Made by a program: the position numbers and the translations under genes | Shown: positions 35,405 through 44,800 of the stretch, one piece after another | Position numbering within the stretch: the first letter of the stretch is position 1 | Layout of the letters: every line of letters starts with the position of its first letter | Assembly (NCBI RefSeq): GCF_003019275.1 | Contig: NZ_CP027848.1 | Span: 1,302,001-1,366,000 of the forward strand | Length of the DNA: 64,000 bases | Source of the DNA: Staphylococcus muscae | GTDB lineage: Bacteria; Bacillota; Bacilli; Staphylococcales; Staphylococcaceae | Reading direction: 5' to 3' | The notes under the pieces: model-generated | Database searches by the model: none | The model's input: the letters and a program-made list of their open reading frames with translations, nothing else | What the model was told of the DNA's origin: nothing

Positions 35405-35969
35405 ACGTGAAACAAAAGAGACAAAAATTGATATTCGTCTCTCACAATCCAATCAAGAAAGTAACATTCAAACAGGCGTTGGATTTTTAGATCATATGCT
35501 CACACTGTTTAGCTTTCACAGCGGGCTTACTTTAAATATTGATGTTCAAGGCGACACATGGGTAGACGACCACCATACAACAGAAGATATCGGTATCGTT
35601 TTAGGGCAATTGCTCTTACAACTCACACAAGAAAATCCTTACTATGAACGTTATGGTCAACAATATTTACCGATGGATGAAACATTAGCACGTGCCGTTG
35701 TAGACATTAGTGGTCGTCCATACCTTCACTTTAATGCGACATTCAGTAAGGAGAAAGTCGGTCAGTTTGATACAGAACTGGTAGAAGAATTTTTCCGAGC
35801 ATTTGTCATCAATGCACGTTTAACGGTTCACATCGATTTATTACACCAAGGCAATACACACCACGAGATTGAAGCGATTTTCAAAGCCTTTGCACGTGCA
35901 CTAAAACAAGCGCTTGCACCTGCTGACTCGCAACGTATCCCCTCATCCAAAGGTGTGATTGAATCATGA
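35388..35969 (+). CDS. hisB: Imidazoleglycerol-phosphate dehydratase
   Basis: The 193-residue manganese enzyme has the two metal-binding motifs DDHHTTEDIG and HHEIEAIFKA and the GFLDHML segment. It is the monofunctional form: no histidinol-phosphatase domain is fused, so that activity must be encoded elsewhere. The ATG at 35388 follows GGAG at 8 bases and overlaps hisC by 17 bases. Confidence 0.95.
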   Translation: MTFQIKRETKETKIDIRLSQSNQESNIQTGVGFLDHMLTLFSFHSGLTLNIDVQGDTWVDDHHTTEDIGIVLGQLLLQLTQENPYYERYGQQYLPMDETLARAVVDISGRPYLHFNATFSKEKVGQFDTELVEEFFRAFVINARLTVHIDLLHQGNTHHEIEAIFKAFARALKQALAPADSQRIPSSKGVIES

Positions 35970-36541
35970 TTGTCATTGTAGATTATGGACTAGGAAATAT
36001 TCATAATGTTAAACGTGCTGTGGAACACTTAGGTTACGAAGTTGTTTTATCACGCGATCCAGCAACCATCCATGCCGCAGATCAACTCATTTTACCGGGT
36101 GTCGGACACTTTAAAGATGCGATGACAGCAATACGTCAGTATGGTCTTGATCAGATACTGCAACAATACGACAAACCGATCATCGGCATTTGTCTTGGAA
36201 TGCAGTTAATGTATGAAGAAAGCGAAGAAGGACATGTATCTGGACTAGGGCTTTTAAAAGGGCGTATTACAGAAATACAAACACCCTACACCGTCCCACA
36301 TCTCGGTTGGAATAATTTAATCTCATCTAAAGCTGACTTAACACAAGATGTTTACTTCGTTCATAGCTATCAAGCACCCATGAATGAAGATGTAATCGCT
36401 TATGCAGAATATGGCACAGATATTCCAGGTATTGTGCAACACGAATCATATATCGGCATTCAATTTCATCCCGAAAAAAGTGGTGAAAGTGGCTTGAATA
36501 TACTTGCACAAGCACTCAAAGGAGGATGGCAACATGCTTAA
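35966..36541 (+). CDS. hisH: Imidazole glycerol phosphate synthase, glutaminase subunit
   Basis: This 191-residue class I glutamine amidotransferase has the nucleophile Cys in GICLGMQLM and the His-Glu pair in FHPEKSG. It passes ammonia to HisF. Its ATG overlaps the hisB stop by 4 bases (ATGA). Confidence 0.95.
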   Translation: MIVIVDYGLGNIHNVKRAVEHLGYEVVLSRDPATIHAADQLILPGVGHFKDAMTAIRQYGLDQILQQYDKPIIGICLGMQLMYEESEEGHVSGLGLLKGRITEIQTPYTVPHLGWNNLISSKADLTQDVYFVHSYQAPMNEDVIAYAEYGTDIPGIVQHESYIGIQFHPEKSGESGLNILAQALKGGWQHA

Positions 36542-37238
36542 ATTATGGCCAGCAATTGACCTTATTGAAGGACAAAGCGTGCGCTTAACAGAGGGAGATT
36601 ATGATACATCAGAGGCAATGACACGTTCAGCAGAGGACAGCATTCAATTTTATCAGCAGTTTGAATGTGTTGATCGTATTCACATTATTGATTTAATCGG
36701 TGCTAAGTCACAACGTGCAGTCGAAATGGATTACATTCGCCAACTCATCAATAGTAGTACGAAACCGATCGAAGTGGGTGGTGGCATCCGTGATGTGGAT
36801 ACCATTCGTAACTATCTCTCACATGGCGTAGATTACTGTATTGTCGGAACGAAAGCCATTCAAGATATCGACTGGTTAACAGAAATGGCAACATTATTTC
36901 CCGGGAAACTCTATGTATCCGTGGATGCGTATGATACGGATATCAAAATAAATGGTTGGTTAGAAGATGCCCAACTTAACTTGTTTGACTATGTATCTGC
37001 TATTGAACACTTACCACTTGGCGGTGTGATTTATACCGACATCTCAAAAGACGGAAAGTTACAAGGTCCAAACTTTGAACGGACAGCACAACTGGCAGCC
37101 CATACCCAACTTCCTGTTATCGCATCAGGCGGGATTCGTCATCAAGCAGATTTGCACCAACTTGAAGAGACAGGTGTCGCAGCAGCTATTGTAGGAAAAG
37201 CCGCAAACCAACCTGAATTCTGGGAGGGATTACGATGA
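36534..37238 (+). CDS. hisA: ProFAR isomerase
   Basis: This 234-residue TIM barrel opens with [13 protein letters not shown], where the first catalytic Asp lies, followed by GGGIRD and the second half-barrel Asp in [10 protein letters not shown]. It performs the Amadori rearrangement before HisF. The ATG at 36534 has AAGGAGG 9 bases upstream and overlaps hisH by 8 bases; longer in-frame starts are inside hisH. Confidence 0.95.
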   Translation: MLKLWPAIDLIEGQSVRLTEGDYDTSEAMTRSAEDSIQFYQQFECVDRIHIIDLIGAKSQRAVEMDYIRQLINSSTKPIEVGGGIRDVDTIRNYLSHGVDYCIVGTKAIQDIDWLTEMATLFPGKLYVSVDAYDTDIKINGWLEDAQLNLFDYVSAIEHLPLGGVIYTDISKDGKLQGPNFERTAQLAAHTQLPVIASGGIRHQADLHQLEETGVAAAIVGKAANQPEFWEGLR

Positions 37239-37999
37239 TTAAAAAACGTATCATCCCCTGCCTCGACGTTAAAGATGGACGTGTGGTTAAAGGGGTTCAG
37301 TTCAAAGGATTGCGCGATATTGGTGATCCCGTCGCACTGGCCATGTATTATAACGACAGCGGTGCCGACGAACTTGTTTTTCTAGATATTTCTAAGACAG
37401 AACAAGGTCATGATCTGACATTAGATATTATTGAAAAAACAGCATCTCAACTGTTTATTCCATTAACGGTCGGTGGTGGCATTTCAACACTTGATGATAT
37501 TTCTCAGCTGCTTAGACATGGTGCAGATAAGGTATCGCTTAACTCAGCTGCACTCAAAAATCCTGACCTGATTCGCCAAGCAAGTGAAAAGTTCGGGCGC
37601 CAATGTATCTGTATTGCGATTGATAGCCAATATGATCCTGAAACAGATGATTACTACTGCTGTACACACGGTGGTAAGCAACGTACAGACAAGCGTGTGT
37701 ATGAGTGGGTTCAAGAAGTAGAGGCACTCGGTGCAGGTGAATTACTCGTGACAAGTATGGCCTATGACGGCATGAAAAACGGCTTTGATCTTGATCACTT
37801 AAATGGGATTGCACAACGGGTGAATATCCCAATCATCGCTTCAGGTGGTGGCGGCAATGCTGACCACTTTGTAACACTATTCAATGAAACACCCGTCTCA
37901 GCTGGACTTGCCGCAAGTATTTTACATGATAAAGAAACCACAGTTAAAGAAATAAAAACAACACTTGATCAAGGAGGGATTCCAGTCAGATGGCACTAA
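37235..37999 (+). CDS. hisF: Imidazole glycerol phosphate synthase, cyclase subunit
   Basis: The 254-residue TIM barrel has [16 protein letters not shown] at its N-terminus with the catalytic Asp, TVGGGIS and [10 protein letters not shown] phosphate loops, and the second Asp in TSMAYDG. It makes IGP and AICAR with HisH ammonia. It overlaps hisA by 4 bases. Confidence 0.96.
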   Translation: MIKKRIIPCLDVKDGRVVKGVQFKGLRDIGDPVALAMYYNDSGADELVFLDISKTEQGHDLTLDIIEKTASQLFIPLTVGGGISTLDDISQLLRHGADKVSLNSAALKNPDLIRQASEKFGRQCICIAIDSQYDPETDDYYCCTHGGKQRTDKRVYEWVQEVEALGAGELLVTSMAYDGMKNGFDLDHLNGIAQRVNIPIIASGGGGNADHFVTLFNETPVSAGLAASILHDKETTVKEIKTTLDQGGIPVRWH

Positions 38000-38619
38000 A
38001 ACCAGACTTTTCCAAAGGACTCTTACCTGCAATTTTACAAGATGCCACAACACAACAAGTCTTGATGTTAGGCTACATGAATGAAGAAGCATTTGAACGT
38101 ACGGTCAATGACGGTGTCGCATGGTTCTATTCACGCTCAAAGCAACGTTTATGGAAGAAGGGTGAAACTTCCGGACATACACAGCAAGTTGTCGACATAC
38201 GTCTGGACTGTGATGATGATACGATTTTATTATTTGTACATCCACAGGGACCAACATGTCACACCGGCTCCCAAAGTTGTTTCAACACAGCAGTGCCCTA
38301 TCAACTACAACAACTCGAAACAACCATTCAACAACGTGCAAGCGAGCAGTCAGATAAGTCTTACACGCAATATTTACTGGCAGAAGGTAAAGAAAAAATC
38401 ACTAAGAAATTTGGCGAAGAAGCATTCGAAGTCGTGATTGCAGCTATGAAAAATGACCGTTCCGAACTCATCTCAGAAAGTGCCGATCTACTCTATCACC
38501 TGTTTGTCCTCTTGCACGAACAAGGCGTAACGATTAATGAGGTTGAATCATTGCTCAGTGCACGCCACAACACACAAAATAACTTTAAAGGCGAACGCCA
38601 AGATATTGAGAATTGGTGA
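37990..38619 (+). CDS. hisIE: Bifunctional phosphoribosyl-AMP cyclohydrolase / PR-ATP pyrophosphatase
   Basis: The 209-residue fusion has a HisI half (about 1-115: AWFYSRSKQRLWKKGETSGH, zinc Cys in CHTGSQSCF) and a HisE half (about 120-209, MazG-like: KKFGEEAFEVVIAA, LLYHLFVLL). It catalyses steps 2 and 3. It overlaps hisF by 10 bases and ends the operon. Confidence 0.95.
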   Translation: MALKPDFSKGLLPAILQDATTQQVLMLGYMNEEAFERTVNDGVAWFYSRSKQRLWKKGETSGHTQQVVDIRLDCDDDTILLFVHPQGPTCHTGSQSCFNTAVPYQLQQLETTIQQRASEQSDKSYTQYLLAEGKEKITKKFGEEAFEVVIAAMKNDRSELISESADLLYHLFVLLHEQGVTINEVESLLSARHNTQNNFKGERQDIENW

Positions 38620-38636
38620 TAATCATTAAAAAAGTC

Positions 38637-38685
38637 ATTGTGCGCTGAGAAACTAATATCGTATCTCAGCGCACAATAACTTTAC
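38637..38685. terminator. Terminator of the his operon (convergent with BCCT-1)
   Basis: A 14-bp perfect stem, ATTGTGCGCTGAGA with its complement, and a 13-base loop. On the minus strand it is preceded by TTAT and followed by T-rich sequence, so it may serve both genes. Confidence 0.75.
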
Positions 38686-38706
38686 ATAAGTTAATCACAT
38701 TTATGC

Positions 38707-40338
38707 CTACAAATTATTATCTTCTTCATCTCTCTCACTCACTTGTAAAATACTGAGTGAGCGCCGTTCAATCTTCTTAAATCTTTCTGCACGGGTTTGT
38801 AGTGCAATACGATCTGCTGACAACATCATGATAAATGAAATCATAATAATGATAAAAATGACAATCAACGGTACACCTGCAACGATAGACGCCGTCTGTA
38901 AAATTTCAAGCGCACGCTCTCCACCTACCAACATCAGTGAAAATGGCAGTAAACATAACGCAAATGCCCAAAACAGACGATTCAATTTGATAGGTTCACC
39001 TGTCACACGTAGTTGTGTCGCTGATGCCACAATATATGATGCTGAATCAAAGGTCGTTACTAAGAATAAGAAAGCTGATAGCACAAATAGAGCAATGATC
39101 ACTGGCGCAAACGGCAAGTGATTCACAACTTCTATAATTGTCGCTTCTGTCCCATACTTATTTAAGAAAGAAATGACATCAAATTGACCCGTAATCTGTA
39201 AATATGTTGCGTAGTTTCCAAAAATACCAAAGAATAACGTACATCCAAATGTACCATAAACAATCGTCCCTAGAATGACTTCTTTTAATGTACGACCTTT
39301 TGAAATTCGGGCAATGAATAAACCAATAAATGGCGCAAACACAATCCACCAAGCCCAGTAGAAAACCGTCCATTGTTGTGGGAAGTTTGTCTCTTCACGA
39401 TCACCCATACCACCAAATGGTTCAAGCCAAGTTGCCATTTGGAAGAAGTTTTTCAGCATATTCCCAAAACTTGTAACTGTCGTTTCCATCATAAAAATAG
39501 TTGGTCCTACAATGAAAACGAATCCAAGTAAAATCAATGACAGCCATACATTTAAGTCACTGAGTACTTGAATGCCTTTCTTCAAGCCTCGATAAGAGCT
39601 GTATGCGAATACAATTGTAATTCCCACTAATACACAACTCTTCACAACCATACTGGAGCCATCGACACCTGTTAATTTTTCCAAACCAGCTGAAATCATT
39701 GGTACACCTAGTGCGAGTGATGTGGCAGTCCCACCGATTAAGCCAAAAATAAATAAGATATCTACTAACTTTCCAATAAATTTGTCTGTTTGGCCTTTTA
39801 AAATCGGGCGACATGCTTGGCTAATTTTGAAAACTGGTTGCTTTTTAACAAAGACTAAATAGCCAATCGGCAATGCTGGCAAAACATAAATCGCCCATGC
39901 AATCGGTCCCCAATGGAACATACCATACATTGTCGCATAACTCAGTGCGGCATCGCTCATTGGTTTGACGCCTAGTGGTGGTCCTTGAAAATAGTACGCC
40001 CACTCAATCACACCCCAATATAGAATGTTTGAACCGATACCAGCACAAAATAACATAGAAGCCCACGCAAAGTCACTAAATTCTGGTCGATCGCTTGCAC
40101 GCCCTAACGTAACCGAACCATATTTTCCAAATGCAATATATAATACAAAACAAAAAATAGCGAGACCTAAAACAAGATAAGCCGCTCCAAGATTTGTTGT
40201 AACAATATCATTCATCGCCATAACAACGGCACGACTTTGTTTTGGAAAAACCATCATTGGTATAACAGCAAGCAATAAGATACATGCTGCACCACAAAAA
40301 ACAATCCAATCCATCAACTTATTATTTTTATGCACCAT
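38707..40338 (-). CDS. BCCT-family choline/betaine transporter, copy 1
   Basis: This 543-residue secondary carrier with 12 predicted helices belongs to the betaine/choline/carnitine family. The helix 3-4 motif reads FCAGIGSNILYWGVIEWAYY, and the Trp-rich FYWAWWIVFAPFIGLFIARISKGRT marks helix 8. It is about nine-tenths identical by eye to copy 2 at 44801-46429, but differs at the Asn in GIGSN (Asp in copy 2), close to the substrate and ion site. It lies downstream of betA, so it probably imports choline or a relative for osmoprotection. AAGGGGG precedes ATG. Confidence 0.92.
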   Translation of the reverse strand: MVHKNNKLMDWIVFCGAACILLLAVIPMMVFPKQSRAVVMAMNDIVTTNLGAAYLVLGLAIFCFVLYIAFGKYGSVTLGRASDRPEFSDFAWASMLFCAGIGSNILYWGVIEWAYYFQGPPLGVKPMSDAALSYATMYGMFHWGPIAWAIYVLPALPIGYLVFVKKQPVFKISQACRPILKGQTDKFIGKLVDILFIFGLIGGTATSLALGVPMISAGLEKLTGVDGSSMVVKSCVLVGITIVFAYSSYRGLKKGIQVLSDLNVWLSLILLGFVFIVGPTIFMMETTVTSFGNMLKNFFQMATWLEPFGGMGDREETNFPQQWTVFYWAWWIVFAPFIGLFIARISKGRTLKEVILGTIVYGTFGCTLFFGIFGNYATYLQITGQFDVISFLNKYGTEATIIEVVNHLPFAPVIIALFVLSAFLFLVTTFDSASYIVASATQLRVTGEPIKLNRLFWAFALCLLPFSLMLVGGERALEILQTASIVAGVPLIVIFIIIMISFIMMLSADRIALQTRAERFKKIERRSLSILQVSERDEEDNNL

Positions 40339-40686
40339 AACTCCCCCTTGTAATTTTTTGACATAATATCTTACACCCTTTATTTTACACTAACGAAATT
40401 TATATTTTAATGCAAATTATATTCAATAATATACACACCATAAAATGAATATATATAATTGAAGTCTGATTTAAATATTATCAAAACAGTTGTTTAAAGT
40501 AATAAAAGAAGGTACATGGATTTATACAATATGTATAACGCTAATTTTTTATACATAACATTTTCATTCATTTTGAAATCATATATAAAACAAAAGAAAT
40601 AGCCTATTTATTTTTCACAAAAAATTATAGACTAAATGGGTTCAAGATAATGGATGCTCGTCTCCAAATACAATTGCACATGCTAA
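40339..40686. other. Gene-free 348-bp control region of BCCT copy 1
   Basis: No ORF. Blocks such as TTTTAATGCAAATT and ATGAATATATATAA recur in the same order upstream of BCCT copy 2, showing the promoter region was duplicated with the gene. An inverted repeat TTATAC-N5-GTATAA (about 40521-40537) sits where copy 2 has a different, perfect 24-bp palindrome. Confidence 0.6.
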
Positions 40687-40729
40687 AAAGCCTTTAACGA
40701 CACATGTCTTGCGTGCTGTTAAAGGCTTT
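40687..40729 (-). terminator. Terminator of betB-betA
   Basis: AAAGCCTTTAAC pairs with GTTAAAGGCTTT; on the minus strand it is followed by TTTTTAGC. Confidence 0.8.
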
Positions 40730-40735
40730 ATATTT

Positions 40736-42442
40736 CTAAATACGATATGATGTTACGGCGCCATCTTCTGGGTCGTTTTTACCATGCACATAGTAATCCA
40801 CATGTTCGGGTTCTAAAGGTTTTACACCTTTGATAATATCTGCTGCTTTTTCAGCTAACATGAGTACTGGTGAATGGATGTTTCCGTTTGTTGTTGTCGG
40901 CATAACTGATGCGTCAACAACACGTAAGTTTTCCATACCGTGTACTTTCATTGTTAATGGGTCAACAACTGCCATCGGATCTGAAGCAGGTCCCATTTTT
41001 GCACTACATGATGGGTGTAAGGCTGTTTCTGCATCACGACGTACCCAGTCTAAAATCTCTTCGTCCGTTTGAACACTTGGTCCTGGAGAGACTTCACCAC
41101 CGTTATAACGATCCATCGCTGGTTGATTTAAGATGTTACGTGCAACACGAATCGCTTCTACCCATTCACGTTTATCTTCTTCTGTTGATAAATAGTTGAA
41201 GACAAATTTCGGTTTCACATATGGGTTTGTTGATGTGATTTTTAAGCTACCACGTGAGTTTGAGTACATTGGACCGACATGAACTTGATAACCATGTGCT
41301 GTTTCTGCTTTTTGCCCATCGTAACGAACTGCCAGTGGTAAGAAATGGAACATCAAGTTTGGATAAGCCACGTCATCGTTTGAACGAACGAAGCCGCCAC
41401 CTTCAAAGTGGTTACTTGATGCAGCACCTGTACGGCGTGTAATCCATTCTAAACCGATGAATGGCATTTTCAACTTGTTCAAGCTTGGTTGCATTGAAAC
41501 AGGTTCTTTACAAGTATGTTGAATGTATACTTCAAGGTGATCTTCAAAGTTTTCACCCACACCTGGTAAGTGTAAGCGTGGTTCGATACCTAATGTTTTT
41601 AAGTATTCTGTATCACCAATACCTGAAAGTTGTAGTAATTGTGGTGTGTTGAATGCCCCACCCGATAAGATCACTTCACGTGCTAACACTTTATGCAAGC
41701 GACCGTTACGTTTATACGTCACGCCTGTCACAGTATTTCCATCAAAATGTAGTTTTTCTACAAATGCACGTGTTTTCACTGTTAAATTTTTACGTTTCAT
41801 AGCTGGACGTAAATAAGCACGTGATGCTGATACACGTTGACCGTTATGAATTTGACTGTCAAATGGGCCAAAGCCTTCTTGACGGTAACCGTTCACGTCT
41901 TGTGTCTTTTTGTAACCCGCTTCTACTGCTGCATCAAAGAACGAATGGAACAGTGGATTGTCCGCTGGTCCACGACGCAACTTGATAGGTCCATTTAACC
42001 CACGAATTGGATCATCTGGCGTTGCACCGAATGCTGTTTCTAAGCGTTTAAAGTATGGAAGACAGTGTGCATAGTCCCAAGTTTCCATCCCTTTAGCGCT
42101 CCCCCATTTTTCATAATCTAACGGGTTACCACGCTGATAGATCATACCGTTGATTGAACTTGAGCCACCGAGTACTTTACCACGTGTATGGAACACTTTA
42201 CGTCCACCCATATGTGGTTCGCCATCTGTCTCATATTTCCAATCGTAGAAACGATTACCTGATGGATACATGAGTGCTGCAGGCATTTGAATGAATAAGT
42301 CCCAAGGGTAGTCACTGCGACCTGCTTCCAGTACTAACACCTTTTTATCCTTTTCTTCACTTAAACGTGCACCTAATACTGATCCGGCGCTACCGCCACC
42401 AATAATAATATAGTCGTACATTTTATCGTATGCTTTACCCAT
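40736..42442 (-). CDS. betA: Choline dehydrogenase
   Basis: This 568-residue GMC-family flavoenzyme oxidises choline to betaine aldehyde at the membrane. The FAD site [19 protein letters not shown] is at residues 11-30. [15 protein letters not shown] and [16 protein letters not shown] are GMC signatures 1 and 2, and the catalytic His-Asn pair lies in [11 protein letters not shown] and [17 protein letters not shown]. It follows betB after 49 bases. AGGAGGATG supports the start. Confidence 0.96.
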   Translation of the reverse strand: MGKAYDKMYDYIIIGGGSAGSVLGARLSEEKDKKVLVLEAGRSDYPWDLFIQMPAALMYPSGNRFYDWKYETDGEPHMGGRKVFHTRGKVLGGSSSINGMIYQRGNPLDYEKWGSAKGMETWDYAHCLPYFKRLETAFGATPDDPIRGLNGPIKLRRGPADNPLFHSFFDAAVEAGYKKTQDVNGYRQEGFGPFDSQIHNGQRVSASRAYLRPAMKRKNLTVKTRAFVEKLHFDGNTVTGVTYKRNGRLHKVLAREVILSGGAFNTPQLLQLSGIGDTEYLKTLGIEPRLHLPGVGENFEDHLEVYIQHTCKEPVSMQPSLNKLKMPFIGLEWITRRTGAASSNHFEGGGFVRSNDDVAYPNLMFHFLPLAVRYDGQKAETAHGYQVHVGPMYSNSRGSLKITSTNPYVKPKFVFNYLSTEEDKREWVEAIRVARNILNQPAMDRYNGGEVSPGPSVQTDEEILDWVRRDAETALHPSCSAKMGPASDPMAVVDPLTMKVHGMENLRVVDASVMPTTTNGNIHSPVLMLAEKAADIIKGVKPLEPEHVDYYVHGKNDPEDGAVTSYRI

Positions 42443-42491
42443 CGAACATCCTCCTAAAATTTAACTTTAAGTGATTGTTTTTCAGTGAAAC

Positions 42492-43988
42492 CTACTTGTC
42501 TTTTTTAAACCAATTGACTGGTTCTGGATTTGTATTTGTTAAAATATGTTTCATTTCAAGGTATTCTTCTAGACCCGCAGAACCGAGTTCACGACCGATA
42601 CCTGATTGTTTGTAACCACCCCATGGTGCTTGTGCAAAGTATGGGTGGAAGTCGTTAATCCAAACTGTTCCCATACGTAATTTGTTTGCGACACGTTGTG
42701 CTTTGCCAACATCTTTTGAGAACACACCGCCTGCAAGACCATAGATTGAGTCATTAGCGAGACGAATGGCTTCTTCTTCTGTATCGAATCCTTCAATTGT
42801 CACAACAGGTCCGAACACCTCTTCTTGAACGATACGCATTGATGTGTCACAGTTTGTAATGACTGTTGGTTCAAAGAAAAAGCCGTCTTGTAAGTCTTCA
42901 CGATCAGGGCGTTTACCACCAATCGCAATGGTTGCGCCTTCTTCTTTAGCAACGTCCATATAGCTTTCAACTTTTTCTCGATGTTCCGCTGAAATCAGTG
43001 GTCCCATTTCTGTTGTATCGTCAAAGCCATTGCCCATTTTAATATGTTTCACACGGTCAATTAATGCCGCTTCAAATTCATCTTTGATCGCATTATGAAC
43101 GATTAAACGAGAACCTGCTGAACATACTTGACCTGCATGGAAATACGCACCGTTCAATGCTTGGTCAACCGCTAAGTCAAAGTCTGCATCATCAAATACA
43201 ACATTCGGGTTCTTACCACCTAGCTCTAATGCCACTTTCGTTACATTGTCAGCTGCTTGTTTCATAATGCGTTTCCCTGTTTTGATACCACCTGTAAATG
43301 ATACTAAGTCCACTTCTGGATGTGTTGACATGATGTCACCAATTTCAGAACCTGCTCCTAACACAAGGTTGATAACGCCTTTCGGGAAACCAACTTCTTC
43401 CATCAATTCAAATACGCGAATTGTTGTTAACGGTGTGATTTCACTTGGTTTCATCACAAGTGAACAACCTGTTGCTAATGCTGGTGCAATCTTCCATGAT
43501 GCTTGAAGCAATGGATAGTTCCAAGGTGTGATTTGTGTCACAACACCGATTGGTTCTTTGACAACTTTACTCTCAGTATTTGGAATTGGTGAGTCGATTA
43601 ATTCGCCACCATCTTTATCTGCTAAACCAGCAAAGTACATGAATACGTTATGAATATCATCCATGTCTGCACGAGACTCTTCTAGTGTCTTACCTGTATC
43701 TAAAGTCTCTAATTCTGCTAAGTTTTCACGATTTTTTTTAATTTTGTCAGCAAGTTCACGTACTTTTTGCCCTTTATATTCAGCCGTTGCTTGTGCATAT
43801 TCTCCTTCATCAAATGAACGACGTGCTGCTAGAATGGCACGTTCCACATCTTCTGTTGTACCTTCTGCAACAGTTAAAATGACTTCTTGATTGTATGGAT
43901 TAATAATGTCACGTGTGTTTTGATTGCTACTTCCAACCCACTCACCATCGATAAATTGACGGCGTGATAAATTTTTAATTGATTCCAT
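42492..43988 (-). CDS. betB: Betaine-aldehyde dehydrogenase
   Basis: The 498-residue NAD-dependent aldehyde dehydrogenase carries the catalytic Glu in LELGGKNPN and the Cys in AGQVCSAGSRLIV, plus VTQITPWNYPLLQA for cofactor binding. It completes glycine betaine synthesis. The ATG at 43988 follows GAGGTG; the upstream ATG at 43997 overlaps it. It is divergent from gbsR across an interval holding a large palindrome. Confidence 0.96.
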   Translation of the reverse strand: MESIKNLSRRQFIDGEWVGSSNQNTRDIINPYNQEVILTVAEGTTEDVERAILAARRSFDEGEYAQATAEYKGQKVRELADKIKKNRENLAELETLDTGKTLEESRADMDDIHNVFMYFAGLADKDGGELIDSPIPNTESKVVKEPIGVVTQITPWNYPLLQASWKIAPALATGCSLVMKPSEITPLTTIRVFELMEEVGFPKGVINLVLGAGSEIGDIMSTHPEVDLVSFTGGIKTGKRIMKQAADNVTKVALELGGKNPNVVFDDADFDLAVDQALNGAYFHAGQVCSAGSRLIVHNAIKDEFEAALIDRVKHIKMGNGFDDTTEMGPLISAEHREKVESYMDVAKEEGATIAIGGKRPDREDLQDGFFFEPTVITNCDTSMRIVQEEVFGPVVTIEGFDTEEEAIRLANDSIYGLAGGVFSKDVGKAQRVANKLRMGTVWINDFHPYFAQAPWGGYKQSGIGRELGSAGLEEYLEMKHILTNTNPEPVNWFKKDK

Positions 43989-44127
43989 CCTATACACCTC
44001 TGTTAAGTTTGTTAAGTTTTTATTTAACGAATCTCACAAAGTTAACTCTAACACAGGTTTTAAAATAGTGTCAACTTTCCCTCTGGTATACTATTGAATA
44101 CATAGCTCTTTTTTTAAAAATTACATC

Positions 44128-44161
44128 TTTTTAACAGAAAAACTTGTGTTTCCGTTAAAAA
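44128..44161. promoter_or_regulatory. 34-bp palindrome between betB and gbsR, candidate GbsR operator
   Basis: Arm TTTTTAAC-A-GAAA and its complement TTTC-C-GTTAAAAA are separated by 8 bases, with one mismatch in 13. Its place in the divergent interval beside a GbsR-type repressor gene makes it the most likely choline-responsive operator. Confidence 0.6.
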
Positions 44162-44209
44162 GAAGCGTACAATTTAGCCGATAGGTTTCTTAAGGGAGGT
44201 GACCATAAA

Positions 44210-44761
44210 ATGACAAATGGGGCAGATTATGCATCACAATTAGAAGCAGCAAAAGATATTGTTATCAATTCTATCGCAGAGACGATGGATTTATATGGAA
44301 TTAATCGCAGTACAGGAAATTTATACGGCACAATGTTGTTTGAAGACAGCATGACATTGGATGAGATGCGTAGTGAATTACAGATGAGTAAACCAAGTAT
44401 GAGTGCAGGGGTCAAAAAGTTACAAGAGTTTGATGTGGTCAAACAACGCTTCACACGTGGAAGCCGTAAACAGCACTTTGAAGCTGAAAAAGACTTCTTT
44501 GCTTTTTTCAGCAACTTTTTCACACAAAAATGGTATCGTGAGATCAAGATTAATATGGCTGCCTTACAAGAAGCAGAAGCGATGATTGATGCGATTATAG
44601 CGGCGGATGATGTGGAGAATGACGTGAAACAAGAGGCGCAAGAAGTCAAAGCACACATGACACATTCACGGTTATATTACCAATGGCTCAACTCAATTAG
44701 TGATGCGATTAAATCAGGAGAAATATTTAAATACTTTCCAATACCAGATGAAAATGCTTAA
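44210..44761 (+). CDS. gbsR: GbsR/CudC-family choline-responsive repressor
   Basis: The 183-residue MarR-like winged-helix protein has the recognition part MRSELQMSKPSMSAGVKKLQEFDVVKQ (residues 45-71) and a wing RGSRKQHFEAE. Aromatic-rich helices at the C-terminus (FFAFFSNFFTQKWY, YYQWL) fit an inducer pocket for quaternary amines. Homologues (B. subtilis GbsR, S. xylosus CudC) repress choline oxidation and uptake until choline is present. GGGAGGTGA precedes ATG. Confidence 0.93.
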   Translation: MTNGADYASQLEAAKDIVINSIAETMDLYGINRSTGNLYGTMLFEDSMTLDEMRSELQMSKPSMSAGVKKLQEFDVVKQRFTRGSRKQHFEAEKDFFAFFSNFFTQKWYREIKINMAALQEAEAMIDAIIAADDVENDVKQEAQEVKAHMTHSRLYYQWLNSISDAIKSGEIFKYFPIPDENA

Positions 44762-44799
44762 AAAAGAAGTCTGACACACGCTTGTCAGACTTCTTTTTT
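44761..44799. terminator. Bidirectional terminator between gbsR and BCCT copy 2
   Basis: AAGAAGTCTGACA pairs with TGTCAGACTTCTT, flanked by A-run and T-run, between convergent genes. Confidence 0.9.
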
Positions 44800-44800
44800 G

